64,000 nt of DNA from Acridotheres tristis (GCA_037013685.1 CM072889.1:15013976-15077975); one strand, 5' to 3'; counted from the stretch's first letter, positions 11,136 through 24,860 are shown. Notes: a model not told the origin generated them from the sequence alone. Program-made: numbers and translations.

Positions 11136-14100
11136 CTGCAAGAGAGGAGGGTAAGAGGTTACCACGTGCTGGAGCAGAGGCCACACCAGCCCGGCCCACC
11201 CCACACTGACACCGTTTATTTTGTACTTTGTAACCCTCTGTAAGATGGGTTTTGACACCAAAACCAAGCTCTCCTTTTGCCACCCCAGCCTGTCCATGGA
11301 GCCAGGAGAGGCTCCTGCTGAAAAAACCAGGGCTGGCTTGGGCCAGTCCCGCTCGCCAGCCATGCTGAGGGCGGGCACCCTTCTCAGCCCCAAGCCTGGC
11401 ATCCAACTGAGAATGAGTCTTCCCACAAAGGGCTGGGAGACGCCGCGGCTCTGCCCGACGGCCAGGCAAGGAGCTTCCTGCAGGGACAGGCAATAATTAG
11501 GCAGAGGGAGAAGTCCTGACAATGGGGCGCAGGGAGGGATCCCGTCCACGCCCTGGCTCCCTGAGGAATTCTTGTCCTTAAATGGAAGGGAAGGAAGCAT
11601 CCTGCAGGACAACTTCTACAGAGCCAGGCTCAACAGCGTGCCCAGGAGCGTGGGAGGACCGGATGGAGAGGAGCAAGGAGGGAGGAAAGCTATTCGGGGC
11701 TGGAAGGCAGGGCATTGGGAAGGGTAGGAAGGCGAGATGCTGATAATTAACATTCGGATCTCGTTATGGTGGGGCAAGGCACTGATTAGGTTTTTTCAGC
11801 GTGAAGGAGAGGATTAGGGCAGCAAGGAGGGAAGCAGCAGATCGTCTACTTTGATGTAGGCAACTAAACGCGTTCCTGATGGGAGATAAGGTGGGAATGG
11901 ATCTTCCTGCAGAGTTATCTCTGCTGCAACTCTCTCACGTAATCTGGGCACGGCAAAACACAACGCGAGCGCTTTGCCAAGGCTGCACGGCCACGCTTCC
12001 CCTTCCCTGTCGGACACAGCCCATCCCTGCCCCAGCCCACCCCGGAGATTGGATGGGGGCCGGGATACCTTCTCCCCCAGCCAGCTGCTCCGGCTGGAGC
12101 TGCAGGCTCCATGGAAGGAAGATCAAACACACAAGACCAACCTGCTCCGTGGCTCCATGCAAGTCTTAGCAAGAAGCCACAGAGCTGGAACCAGCACCAG
12201 GCCTTTGGCTGCAGGAGCCCAGCAGATCCACAGGCAGGGCTGGGAGCAGGCAGGCAGAGCCGGAGCCCACGCACCCTCAGTGCCCTTGGCACAGGCTCCA
12301 GAGCTTGGTGCCAGCTGCAGCAGCAGGGCAGACACACAGACATCATCTGTACCTCACTTGCATCTTGCCAAGTCAGAGGAGCATCCCAGCCACCCACGGC
12401 ACGGCACAGGAATGGCAGGCACAGCCCCATCACAGAGCTGGATTTACAAGAGTTATGGGTCCATCCTCCCTTCTTGGCTGCAGCTCCACCACATCAGCTC
12501 CAGTAATACCCAAAGCAGCACAATGGAGCAGCTGAGATCATCCCAACCCCAGCAGCACCTTGGCCACGTGAGGTTGCAGGGAGTTTTGTACAAGTCATGA
12601 TTCAGGCAGAAGGTGACCACGAATGGGAAACCTGGCTTCTGGAAAGTCTTCAGGGATGCAGGTGGGATGCAGAGTCCACTTCCATCCCAGCACTGCAGGC
12701 AGGTGAGCCATGCTTTACTTCACACGACCAAGTAGGTCACTTGGCCAGTGGCCAGCACACACTTCCAAAGACCGGGGAGCGATAAAGGCTTCCCCACCCA
12801 CGGCCGGAGCCCTGACGCAAGGCCGGAGCGGGAGCAGGAGGCGGGAGCAGCCCCTGTCCCTCCCTCCCCGCCCGGCCGCAGACACGCAGCGCAAGTGAAC
12901 ACTTGCATGGGTTCCCACCCCGAGAGGCAGCTGGATCCCACACTCCTTTCTCCACGGTTGGGCTGAGTCAGAGGCTTCCTGGCACAGGACTCTGGAGTGA
13001 CTCAAGCTCCCTCCTCCAGCCCCTGCCAGCTCCCTCCTGCCCAGAAGATGCCAAACAGGAAGCCACAAACAAGTCAAGCAGATGTCTTGCACCGCCAGAG
13101 CAGGAGGAGAAGGCTCCTATCCACCCTCATCTCCATACCAGGAGGACCTATCACACCTCTGTGGCCAAAACCTTGGCCAACACCTGCAAACCAACCGGTC
13201 CCTGGGCCACCAGCCTGTTGAGATCAGGCCAAATGGATTTGTAAGCAGGGGAGGGGCCATGAAGTAACCGAGGGAGCTGAGAACCTCCCAGCACCACATC
13301 CTGCTGGCACCTCTTCATCTCAGGAACTTCAGGACCAAGGCCTACCTTTGGTTTATGTAAGGATAAAACAAGGAGGCAAATCCCTTCCACGAATGCTCAG
13401 TCTCAGCTCCAGAAGCACACAGCTGCTGTCCGGGAATTAGCCCAGAAACATCTTCCAGATCCACACAAACATGGAGCAAGACAGAGCCACTTCCCTGTGC
13501 ATGGAGCTTTTGTGCTGTTCCCTCCAACTGCTGTTCCCCACCAGCCGCATTCCCACCTGCACACAGACCGTTTTCCCTTTGTCCTCCAATTTTCCTGATT
13601 TTTTTCTCCTCCATTTCCCCTCTTCTCCAACAGCAGGGCTGCTTCCAGATGACAGCCTGGGCAGCACAGGAGAGGAGATAAACCTGAGGCAAACCCCTCA
13701 CACAGCTCTTCCAGCTTTTCACCACACACAGAGACCTTTATTTCTCCCCAAAATTCTGCTTTGTCACAAGAACAGCTTGTGATGATCATCCTAGAGGAGA
13801 TCAACAATAGCTCCCACCATGCCAGAGGCTGGCTCTCAGGGAAATTCTCCTTTAAAATACACAGTGAAAAACAACATTTATCACAAGAAAAAGAGAGGAA
13901 AAAAAGTCCAAAATTTGTCATATGTTGCCTGAACGCAGGGTTTCAGCCAGTTCTGGAGACAAGGAATTTTAGTTCCGAGGGATGGTTGATGACAAAAAGG
14001 AATTACACTCTTGACTTGTCTTCACAAGGACATGTCTTCAGATTTATCTTAACCCGGAGGAGTGAACAGAGCAACTCTTAAATTAATAGGGAAACTCACC

Positions 14101-14337
14101 ATGCCCTCAGAGCACCTGTAATTTCAGGGAGGGAAGGGGGAATCTGCTGTTCCTCTGGAAAACACAGATTGATTTCACTGTTTTAAGGTGGGAAGGGGAA
14201 AAAAAAAGAGAAAAACTAAAACTTAGCTTAACCTTAAGGCTGGAACAACTCTCAGCAGTAAGAATCACTCTTTTCTACCTTGCCAAACATGCAGAAGGAG
14301 GAGGAGAATGGCTACAGCTTTATTCCTGCCCCATCCT

Positions 14338-14463
14338 TAGAAGTGTCAAAGGCCAGGTTGGAGCAGCTTGGGATAGTGGAAGGAGCTCCTGTCCATGGCA
14401 GGGGTTGGAACTGGATGAGGTTTAAGGTCCCTTCCAACCCAAACCATTCTGGGATCCTATGAT
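14338..14463 (+). mobile_element. CR1 LINE 3'-end fragment, plus orientation
   Basis: The order AAGGCCAGGTTGGAGCAG, GGGATAGTGGAAGGAG, CCATGGCAGGGGTTGGAA, CCTTCCAACCCAAACCATTC and GATCCTATGATT is the standard CR1 3' untranslated region, ending in its terminal 8-bp-type repeat. It lies in EFNB1 intron 1, antisense to the gene. Confidence 0.92.
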
Positions 14464-16689
14464 TGGCACCATCACCAGTTTACAGGTAACATCCCAGCAT
14501 TCTTTCTCCTGGCGTCCAAGGGGGTGGAAATTATTAACTAGAGCCATTAAAGCTTAAAACAAGTATTTTTTTTTGCCAGCTGAGCAGGTGGAGAGTGCTG
14601 GCAGCTCCATCCCTTAAAGCCCCTGAGGTGATCTTCGGGTGGCACCATTTGGGTGGCACCAGCAGAGCCAATCCTGGCCATCCCAGCCAGGCATCCTCAT
14701 CCCCAGCGCCACTCCAGGCCCCCAGCCCCCGGCCCCACAGGTTCCTTGGGAGCGATCAGGTGGCAGCGTCCAATTTCCTCATTGTTTCGGGAGGTGTTTT
14801 CTGATGGGAAAGGTGAAAAGGGGATTTGTGAGCCTTGTAAACCGATTCCTCTGAGTTGGGTAAACAACGGGAGCTCTGTTGGCAGCAGGATGCCGGGATG
14901 CCGGAGCAGGGAGATGGGATTAAAGTGCAGCCTCTCCTGTGCCCTGAGCTGGGGGGCTGCTGGTGGGGCCCCCAATCCCTTGCAGAGCCCCCCTTACTTC
15001 CCCCTGGGGGTCCAAAATGCAAGATCTGATGGAGTGACCGGGGACTCCAGGTGGGAGACTCAGCCAGGGCCCAGTGTCAGAGGTATCCCAAAGAGGGTTT
15101 GCTGGGAGAGGAGGAGGAACACAAGCTAAGGAGGAAAACCGAGCAAGTTTGGCCAGAGAATCATTGAGAATGACACCCTACTTCTCTACATCCCCCTCCC
15201 ATGCAGGTACCTCTACTCCATGTGGACACACATGGATACACATGGATGAGCCAATACATTCCCAGCAATGCTGCAGACACAAGTGTCCTGCAGATAAGTC
15301 ATCCAGAACCTTAAAATCCAACAGTCCTTCAGCTCTTTGTTAGGGGAGACCTAAAAATGGCTTTAAAATACAATTTTCTAAAAGAATGGGTTGACACATT
15401 TTCCAACTGCTCTCCCCCGCTGGATGCAGACATTCTTTGCACCACGTCAACCACAAAATCTCCAGGGTAGCATCACCTTTCCCCACGTCCACAGCATACA
15501 ATGTCCCTCACCTGATTTCAGACCTGGCAGAAACAGAACAACATTTCCCAAGAATCTTCTCCTTGGAGAAGATGTTCTAAAGCTGATGCTGACATACATA
15601 TAAGATGACATATGCTAAATGCTGTTTGTTTCAAAGAAATCCAAAAATAACTGGATCTAACCTGGAGGACGTGTACGTCTGGCAGGGAAGGCTGACAATG
15701 CCTGGCAGAGCGAGACCTGCAGGAGCTGGGAGGTTTTCCTGGTGTCTGGGCAGCTGAAGCCCCCATGGGCCCAGCTCTCCACACCAACACACCATGTGAG
15801 TCCTTCCAGATGGATCACAACTCTCACCCACTGGGAATCTCCTCAAGGAAGGGCCAGATCCAGTAAAAAAGCCAAAGCTCTGTTCAAACTGGGTGTTGTA
15901 TCCTGAAAAACACTCCTGAACCCTGTGATTTGGTGGTGTCCAGCCACACACAAATCCAATCCTGCCCTCTCTGCCTCACTCATCCAAGCTTCTCTAGGAC
16001 ACAGCAGCCATGCCCAGGCACTGGGGACTCTCTGCCACCAGTCAGAAGAATCAGTCCTGTTCCCAGAGCTGTTTCCAGACCCTGATGTCACAGAAACACA
16101 TCACACTCCTGCCGTTGGATGGTCCCTGCACAGCTTGTCCAAAGCTCCCGTGGTGACACCTAGCCACCTGTGCCCTTGCCAAAATCTGTATTTTCACCAA
16201 GAGAGAGAATTGAAGCTCAATTGTAAAAACAAGAACCTAACTTAGGTGAAGTGGGACATCACAGGTCAAACAGCATTACCACATGGTCCTCAGGGAGCTT
16301 GAGCTGAGAACATCAGACACCCCCTGTCACAGGGAGAGGTTCTCCTGCCCCCACCTGCCTCATCTCACCTCTCCAGAGCCAAGGACAATCAAACCACAAG
16401 AATTACACCCTAATCCCAAAGGCTCACCTGATCCTAGCACACCACCAACATCCAAAGCCCTTCCCCAAAGTAGTGCCAGCATGCAGAGGCAAAGCCCCTT
16501 TCTCCTATTTGACTCCCATTCAGCTCTTGGGAACAAAGATACTCCGTGGAAGGAAGTTAATTACAATGAATGAAAAGGTTCCTCCCTCTGTATCTGTCGC
16601 CTTCTCGCTCGTCCATCATGCCGCTCATCACCACAAGAGGGTAAATAGGAGCACACGAACCCCCACACTCTCAGATCCCACTCCTTTCA

Positions 16690-17145
16690 TGTGCTCCTCT
16701 ATTATTAGTCTCCTTTAGAAGAGCCTGCCATCTTTTTTCCCCCTGCTAATCTATGGATAATTATTTTCCTTGCCCTTCGGCAGCCCTCTTCTATTTCTGC
16801 TCTATCCTTTGGAGCTGAGGAGGCCACACAGAGCTTGCAATTCCAGGTATCTGAAAGCAGCTCATATCTCCTCCACTCCTTTGGTCTCTGCTGTTCAAGG
16901 AGATATTTTTCACCTTCCAGTCCCTCTAGCTCCTCACCATCCCTGGGAGAGGGAACAACCTCTGCTGAGCCCCCCTGGGGCTGTCCCGTCCAGTCCCCCT
17001 CCCAGATACACTCTAAGGCCCTTTTTTTCCTCATCTCGGGTTTAATGAGGCCCATTCAACTCTCCCAAAGACAAAAGGCCCTTCTCGTTTCCAAACGGAT
17101 TTACACGACGCATCAGTGAGGCATAAACGGGTCTCCATGGCAACA
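16690..17145. promoter_or_regulatory. Candidate intronic regulatory island with an RFX-like X-box
   Basis: Compared with its surroundings this stretch is less repetitive and has balanced composition with AT-rich cores (for example CTAATCTATGGATAATTATT near 16746-16765). At 17131-17144 it carries GTCTCCATGGCAAC, close to the palindromic RFX consensus GTTRCCATGGYAAC: the right half is perfect and the left half has one mismatch. Conservation cannot be judged here. Confidence 0.3.
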
Positions 17146-20100
17146 CTCACCGACCCCCCCCCAGCTCTGGGATGCCATTTTCCAGCTCTGCTGCTCCCCA
17201 AAACCCTTTTGTTGCTTCCCTGCCAGCTGGGAGGCTCCTCACAAGCTGGTAACCCCCCTACCCCACACCAACAGGGTGCCAGGGGTGACATTTCTTGAGG
17301 TGAGGTTACAAGATGCCCAAGCCAGCTGCCCCCTGGCACAGACACCTCGGAAAGCTCCGCGCTGTGACTGACTCCGGGTCACGGTCAAACCAGGGTTGGG
17401 TTTGAGTAGAATGGATGGAAACACCAAGTGCAGGCGAAAATGAACTCAAACTGCCCCTCTCTGCCCAGAAAGGGGGGTGATGCCCAAGGCAGTGTAGCCT
17501 GTCCAGGCTCAAACACCAGCCCCAGTCATAGCGTGGCTCCCAGCACCTCTCCACAGGAAAACAACCGATGGCTCTGGGGATTCCCATGGCTTTGGCAACG
17601 GCCAAGAGGCCACTCCAAAGCTTCACACAGAGATTTGGCAAACAGAAGCTCATGTTCAACACTTTGGACCACAACTCTCTCCAAGCAGCCTCAAATACCG
17701 AAGGCTGAGAGAGCACCTTGCTTACCCTGAGCAGCCCTGAAAGCAGGAAAGGTGGAATGCAGGGAAGGTGGAATGCAGGGAAGGTCTCACTATAACTCCT
17801 TGAGCTTTGTTCAGGTGTTGCAGTCACTGCCATAGCTCTGAAGACCAAGCCCCTACCCAGCATCTGGGGGACACACCAGAGAGCCCACTTTTCCAAGAAA
17901 ATAACTGCTGAGTTTCTCAAGCAGGAAGTCAGGAGCAGAATCCTGGTTTCAACTGCAAACCTGCAGCTTGTGGACAGGTCTGCTTTCCCCTCCTACAGTC
18001 CAGACCCCTTGTCCCAGGGAAGAGTCACACCAAGGTTACCACCTGCCAAGATCAGAGGAGGGTTCCAGCCATCAGGATGCTGAAAGAACAGGTCAGCAGG
18101 CTTCAGGAAAGCTGGCATGGATTCTGTAGGATGCCAGCCACACCTCAGCACCCACAGCCAGCAGTTGCCACCACAGCTGGTGACATCCCTGGCCCCAGTG
18201 ACTCAGCCCTCCTGTGCCACAGCAGGGCTGCAGGAAGGGCTTTCTCCCTGAGCTACCCCCATAATTACAGCATGGCCAGGGAGAGTATCCAAGTGCCAGA
18301 CTCCCCACCAGCCCCAAGGAGGATGACAGATAACCACCACCAAAGGCAACGCTCACAAAAGGAGAACGTTCTCCTCTGTGCCATCGTGGGCTCGGCCAAG
18401 ATGTATCCTGATGCCAGTCCACCATTTCCAGGGACAGCTGCTGACCACCCTCATGACTCAAGGAGGAGGAAGAAGAGAAGGGGAGGAGAGGGAAGGCTCC
18501 CAGCCCTCACAGCAGCCAGGCCTGCCAGCAGCCATGTGCTGCTCCTTCCTCCCAGGTCCACGCACACTCCATGCGCTCGGACGCTGCACCCGAACGATCT
18601 CAATGCAAACCTAGTGAGGGGGGGAAACAAAACCTGCTGCTAATTGAGGGATTTTTGGAGTAGATTTAATTAGGGCCAGAGCACTGGTGCAGGCTGCTGC
18701 TGCCACCTGCAGCACTCTCTGCAGCCGCTGGCGTGGGCTCAGGGGACCCCAGGCTCCTGCCCACGCCCGCCTGGGTCCAGACAGGGAATGAGGAACACCG
18801 GGAGTCCCGCAGGCTCATCCCCCCAAACCCGTTATTTCCCAGCACAATAAGCACCTCCAGCAGCGACGGAACCAAGGGCTTGGCCAAAAAATAAAGAGGA
18901 AGAAAAGCCATATTTTCTCCCTGGAGTTGGATCGTCCCGATCTCCCCTCGGAGGAATCAAGAGGGGCCGAGTTATCTAATTAATGCTGGCAGAAGCGGGA
19001 GGCCGAGGGCCGGGGGGCGGCGGCGGCCCACAAAGGCGGCGTGGGGAGCGGTCTCCCCGCCGCCGCCGCCGGCATCCCCCGGCAATGGGGCCCCACGCTG
19101 GGAGTGAGGTAAGAGGGGATTCAAAGGGGGGTTTGTCAGGGGTTTTGTTTTTGGAAACGGGGGAGGGGAAGGGGACAGGGCTTGACAAGAGCTGACAGAC
19201 AACTGAACAAAACCATAAGGGCCATGAATGGCAACACGGCGCTTTAATTGGCGTAGGAATGGAGAGAGAAGTGAGACAATGAGGCTGGGCGGTGGCAGTG
19301 GGGCCGAGGCGTGGGCAGTGGGCACTCACCTTCTCCTACCCGCACCCCAATCCCTACCCAAACAGAGGTTGGCAGCTGGATGCTGCACCATGACCCCGTC
19401 CCAAAAAACACCATCTAAAACCCACAGGGAGAACATGGAGGCAGAATGACAGAGCCCAGCACACGTCAGGCATCACAAAACCCTGACGGCACCAGGAGTG
19501 GCACAATCCCAGCCTTGGGATGCTGCAGATATTAAATGATCCATCGGAAACAGCTCATGTTCCCGCTCGGCTCTGTGTGTTTTCCGGCTTCGGTTTGGCC
19601 ACTCGTGCCCTGGCTACAGCCCCGCTCATCCGGAGGACGGGGGGCCGGGAGGGGGAGAGAGGGAGAGGCAGGTTAAAAGGGAACACGGTTGGATCAGCGG
19701 GGTTCCCACTCCTTCCCTGACCCCTCCGAAGTAAAACGGAGGAGATCTCGTCTCCCGGTTCCAAAGCAAAGAATTACTTTGGCAGGGGCTGCGGCGGCGG
19801 CCGGGCGCCCACTTGGAAGGGAAAGAAGCAGGAATATGCCCAAGGAACCCAAGACAAGCCCTCCCCGCCAAGCCCCGCTCATTCTCATGCAGATCAACCC
19901 CAGTCGGGACAGAACGGAGGTAAATTGCAGCCCCCCCCCTCCCCAGAGCAGGGCTGGGGGCACAGGGAAGGGCGGGTGAGGGGCTCAGCACACCAGACCT
20001 GACACAAACCCCAGTGTTTTCCAAGATCGCCCCCCGTCCCACCTCTCACTTTTCCAACTCAGTCGGAAAAAAAAGAACTGAAAGCTAAGAGCCAAAAGCT

Positions 20101-21007
20101 GAAGTTACAGCTGGTAGTTGGGCCTTAGGAGAGAGGGAGCCCCTTCCTTCCCGAATCCCAGGACCTGACACCCCACCTAACCCTGCACCCCACAAACACA
20201 GTTTGCAGCCGGGATCTCAAATCTCCCCATGGGACAGTGACTGGGTGCTCCTGCTGCTGCATTCCAAGGGGCACAGGACGGCTTCCCGAACCCCTCAGCT
20301 TCCCACTTCACTAACCACCTCCAAAGCAAGGGCGAGGGGGCACCAGCCTCCCCCATTTTTCTGAGAAATACCAGAAAAATAAAGTCTACACATGTCCTGG
20401 AGAGCAGCAGAAACCACAAGGTTTCCTGGATTTCCCCTGGCTCCCAGAAGCCCCTCACTGTGTTGCAGGGCTCAGGTCGCCATCTCTGGAGATCCCACTG
20501 AGGGCTGGGTGACAGCACCCACCCAGATCCCTGGGGCTCTGGCTCAGCCCGGGGATGCAATGCTGTGGTTTTGAAGGATTAATCCCAATGTTAGGAACTG
20601 GGCAGGGAGGAGCAAACCCTGCGGAGGGTTCCCCATCCCAGCTGCGGGATGCCCTGCCCTGCCCTGACAGGTCTCCCGGGTTTCGCCAGCCCTGCCAGCC
20701 CCTGGTCCCAGGGGAGCAGCGTCATTCCCACCGCGCCGCCCTGACTCACACCAGGCCCTTTGATCCCCCGGCTCCCGGAGTGGCCAAACGAGTTCTGGCA
20801 TTCCAGCTCCGGCTCCCATTCCAGCTCTGGCTCCCGTCTGGAAGCGCCATCTTCCCAGGCAGCTGCAAATCACCAGCCCTCAACCCTGGCATCATTACTG
20901 GGAACTTGCTCGGCTGCCACCGGCACTGGGGGTTATTAAGAGCTTCCCAACCTGTCATCCCAACATAGGCCATGTGCACATCTGCCCACAGCTGCCCAAC
21001 CCCAGCT

Positions 21008-21345
21008 AGAAGGGACCTTGGTGACCATCCAATTCCACCCCTGCCATGGGCAGGGACACCTTCCACTATCCCAGGTTGCTCCAAGCCCTGTCCAACATAA
21101 CCTTAGACACTTCCAGGGATCCAGGGGCAGCCACAGCTTCTCTGGGCAACCTGTGCCAGGGCTTCACAATTCTCACAGGGAAGAATTTCTTCCCAATATC
21201 CCATCTAACCCTGCCCTGTGGCAGTGAGAAGCCATTCTCCCTTGTCCTGTCCCTCATCCAAAGTCCCTCTCCTGCTGTCCTAGAGCCCTTTAAGCACTGG
21301 AAGGGGTTCCAAGGTCTCCCTGGAGCCTTCCCTTCTCCAGTCTAA
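21008..21345 (-). mobile_element. CR1 LINE fragment, minus orientation (about 340 bp)
   Basis: A longer CR1 3' piece in reverse orientation. The 3' part is at the left (GAAGGGACCTTGGTGACCAT, CCATGGGCAGGGACACCTTC). It continues through the CTGGGCAACCTGTGCCAGGG and GAATTTCTTCCCAATATC motifs, which derive from the end of CR1 ORF2, and fades near the CCTTCTCCAG segment. The extreme 3' terminal repeat is missing. Confidence 0.92.
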
Positions 21346-22780
21346 ACCAGGTCACCCCACGTTCCTCACTCCCACACCACTCCCACCACTGGCTCACTGC
21401 ACTCGGCTGTCCAGGTCCTTTGGCCCCGCTCCACAGGAGTGGACGGGGCCGGGTTAGGTCTGGGAGAAAAAAGCTACAGATGAGTCACAGGACCTCAAAA
21501 GTTTATTTGTTCTCTCCCCTCTTGTCCTCCTGCATAGAACTGAGCCATCACCAAAGCCTGGAGAGCCAGCTCTGCAGGAAAGCTGGATCCAGTGTCCCCC
21601 CCGGTCCTGCTCTGGATGTCACTCAGCAGGGCAAAAACTGCCCCTTTATCCCCAGAACCTCTTCCCAGTGCTGCCCACACCCCTTCTTTACTGTGAGGTG
21701 CTCTTCTGGCACAACAGCCCAAATTTTCTCCATATCTACACCAAAAGATCCTCCTAAAGGTTTCACCACTGGAAGGAGTTGGGATACTCTTGTGCCTGCC
21801 CTCAGCAGCCCTTCCATTGCTCCCAGTTTTCCCAGCTGAACGCTGCTGGGAAGAGCAGCAGCTGAGGGAGGGGCCAGGAGAGAGAGCACAGCAGTCTCAG
21901 GTTTTAATCCCTCCTCCAGTACAAAGAGATCTGGCTTGTACTTGCTTTTATTTTTAGGCCACATTTACATGTACAGCTGAACTTCAATCCAACATACAAC
22001 TTCCAGCTGGGAATGGGAGAGGAGAGGAACCAGCACTGGCTCTGGAGTCACGGGCGCTGACTGAGCTGGAGATCTCAGGACTGGTGCTTCTTTCCATCTC
22101 CAAGGCTGTCACCAGACTCCACCGGGACACACGGCTCCTACTCCCAGAGGGAGCTTTCACAAGGCACTAAGCAAAGCTCGTGTTTAAACCTAAAAATAAC
22201 CCAGCCCTTGGGCCTGGGGAGGAGGAGGAGGGCAGAGCACCCAGCCTGTCCCGCTCCAGCGCCAGCAGTTTCCAATTGCCTGCGGACGGGGAGTGTTCCC
22301 AATCCTCCCCCCGAGACGAAATCCTCCGCCTTGCCACCCACACTCATGGAAGAAAACTGGCAAGAGCCACAGGAGAGACCAAAGTCTCCCCCAGCCACAT
22401 CCTGCCCCCCTGCTCTGCTGCCAGATGCGATCCCCCAGAGCCTTGTCCCAAGATCCCGCTAGCTCCAGCATTCCCAGCAGCAGTCCTCGCCTCACTCCGT
22501 GTGTGCCACCACGCTGGGAGCCTCAGAGGGCTGATGCCACCAATCCCACAGGAGTTTATTCCAAAGCTGGTGTCTGCCTGTCCCGCTGACTCCCCAGGCA
22601 GAGTCAGTCCCCGATCCTCAACACAGAGCAATCCTCAAACCCACTGGAGCTCTCAGAGCAGAGACCAACCCCCACCTCGGAGCAATGGTTTTGGGGTGCC
22701 CCCTAAAAAAGGGGGTCCTTTATCCTGGCTTGGGAAAACCCCAGGTGAGCAGCACTGGTGCTGTTGTGGGACCTCCCCGT

Positions 22781-23035
22781 CCTGCCCTGCAGCCCCACAC
22801 AAATCCTCACCAGACTCCAGATCTCCTACTTGACCCTCAGCTCCTCCATCCTGCCCTGCAGCCCTTGGCAGAACTCACCCACACAAATCCCTCACCAGAC
22901 TCCAAATCTCCTCCCCAACCCTCAGCTCCTCCGTCCTGCCCTGCAGCTGCCAGCCCCTGGCAGGATTCACCCCACAAACCCCTCGCTGGACCCCAAATCT
23001 CCTCCCTGACCCCCAGCTCCTCCATCCCTTTCCTG
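22781..23035. repeat. Three-copy imperfect tandem repeat, unit about 69-90 bp
   Basis: The marker CCTGCCCTGCAG recurs at 22781, 22850 and 22935. Each copy continues with ACACAAATCC(T)CACCAGACTCC, AAATCTCCTCC and CCCTCAGCTCCTCC. Units are 69, 85 and about 90 bp, so copies have gained or lost internal segments. It is in EFNB1 intron 1 and non-coding. Confidence 0.85.
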
Positions 23036-23159
23036 CTTCCCTCTCCCAGAAAAGCCCTCCATAGGGCTCTAGCTTCCAGCTATCCCAACTCCCTCAATCC
23101 ATTTACGTATTTCTTTGCATGTAAGGAGTTTTTTTTCTTTGCCTTTCTCTTTTTTTAAC

Positions 23160-23640
23160 TTATTAAGGAGAAAGTTCAAACCGTTGGCAGTGTCTGCGAC
23201 GCACTAATTTGGAACTTAGTGCAGTGTCGACATTGCATTAAGTATTTCTGTCAACCATGAGGACACACCATGTCTGTGTAAGAAATTACACCAGCAATTA
23301 TAGCTAAAGAGGCATGTAAAATTTAAAAAAAAAAATTAATGTATTCAGAAATGATAACTGACATTCTTATTAGGATTAATCTAATTTTAGTAGACTCATT
23401 TATATCCTGCCTCTGGATAAAAAATGAGTTTCAATTTTAAAACCTGGATAAAAAGTGGCATTTTTTAAAAAAGTACTTTTAGAAGTCACCCTGCATGATT
23501 AAGCGGGATGATAATGTGAGGAAGCTTAACAAAAAGCTGTGCCATTAAAGGAGATATTTGTTAAACAAAACAGAAGCAGAGATATTTATCAGGCCCAGCA
23601 GATTATTCCAGGGTAACTCTGGACCTGGCACTGTTGGGTG
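23160..23640. promoter_or_regulatory. AT-rich candidate conserved enhancer in EFNB1 intron 1
   Basis: About 480 bp with markedly lower G+C than the flanks and no tandem structure, which is the usual look of a conserved non-coding element. It has several homeodomain-type sites, including the palindrome GATTAATC at 23374-23381 with a bicoid-type GGATTA at 23373, TTAATG, and CAATTATAGC. A small hairpin (GCACTAA, 8-nt loop, TTAGTGC) sits near 23201-23222. A regulatory role for EFNB1 is an inference from position and composition only. Confidence 0.35.
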
Positions 23641-24539
23641 TTGCTTGCGGTCACAAGTTAATGGAAAGAAAATTGGGAATGGCAGATAACGGGGAAGGGG
23701 CAGGAGTTTTGCTGGGTGCATCCTGCACCAGTGAGCCAGGGAATGGCAGCACTGAAGAGAGCCATTCACAGCCTGGCTAAGTCCATGCCCCATTGGACAT
23801 GGAGAGACATAAGGCAAAGCACAGGAGTCACTCACAGACTGGGAAAAAAATCCCTGAAGGGTGACTCAGTTCAACATATCCAGAAAAGAAAGAATATGAG
23901 ATGGAACACCAAGGTCCTTCCCGAGGTTTGCCAAACACCAATGGGTTCAGCCCATTCCAGCATCTTCCTCCCCCCTCCATGGCACTGCCTTAGGTGGGCT
24001 GCTGGTACAAAATGTGCCCTTGGCCTCAAGCTCTGGTGTTGGCACGTTTTAACTCCAGTGGCAATGGATGCTTTGATTGACTCTGGTTCTGACAGGACAC
24101 GGGAGTGTCTCCTCTCCCTCTGCCAGCCCACCATACGCTTCCTGCTACATCAACCTCCAGCAACCCACAAATCTCATCCATCGAACCAGCCATTCCAGAT
24201 GAGGAACCAGCCAAGAGGTCTCTTCCAGGCTTGCCTGTTGCTCCATGTCCCCACATTCACATCCCCCACGTGTCCATGACCACCACATCCCGCGGGACAC
24301 TGATGAGATCCCAGCCATCCCAAGGTGCAGAACACAGAGGCAGGAGGGCACAGGCAGCCTGCACGGCCAGGATGGGATCCAGGGCATCCACTGGGCTGGG
24401 CTCCCTCCTCTCACCCACATCCCCCCATTACAGGGGAATTAAGCACGGAAGCAAAGCACCAAAAGACTTAAGAATATGTGGAAAGAGTCAAAAGCTGAAG
24501 CGGAAAAAAAAATCCCAGGCTGATTATTTTATTTTCTCC

Positions 24540-24860
24540 TGACAGTCTGAGCCACAATGGCCAATAAATCCCAATTACGGATTTTAAAAATGCTTCCTGC
24601 AGACACTTGGACCATCAAGGCAATTCTGGGCTCCCATAACTCTTGGTTTATGATGGTCATACATGTCAGTTTTCCACAGAGCCCAGCATTTCAATAAAAT
24701 GACCATAAACCTAGATTAGAGATTAAAGGACTGACTCAGAAGTTGTCAGAGGAAGAAACAAGTTTCCCTGCAATTGCTTTGCCATTTTTACCGACCAACA
24801 GTTTGGCTTTTTGATGGGTTTATGCCAGCAGTAAATTTTGGGCTGCTGACAGCTCGGTGT
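24540..24860. promoter_or_regulatory. AT-rich candidate regulatory island with an inverted repeat
   Basis: A locally AT-rich, non-repetitive stretch in EFNB1 intron 1. GGTTTATGATGGTCAT (24645-24660) and ATGACCATAAACC (24699-24711) are inverted copies with a small bulge, separated by 38 nt. They could form a stem or mark paired binding sites. Confidence 0.3.
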
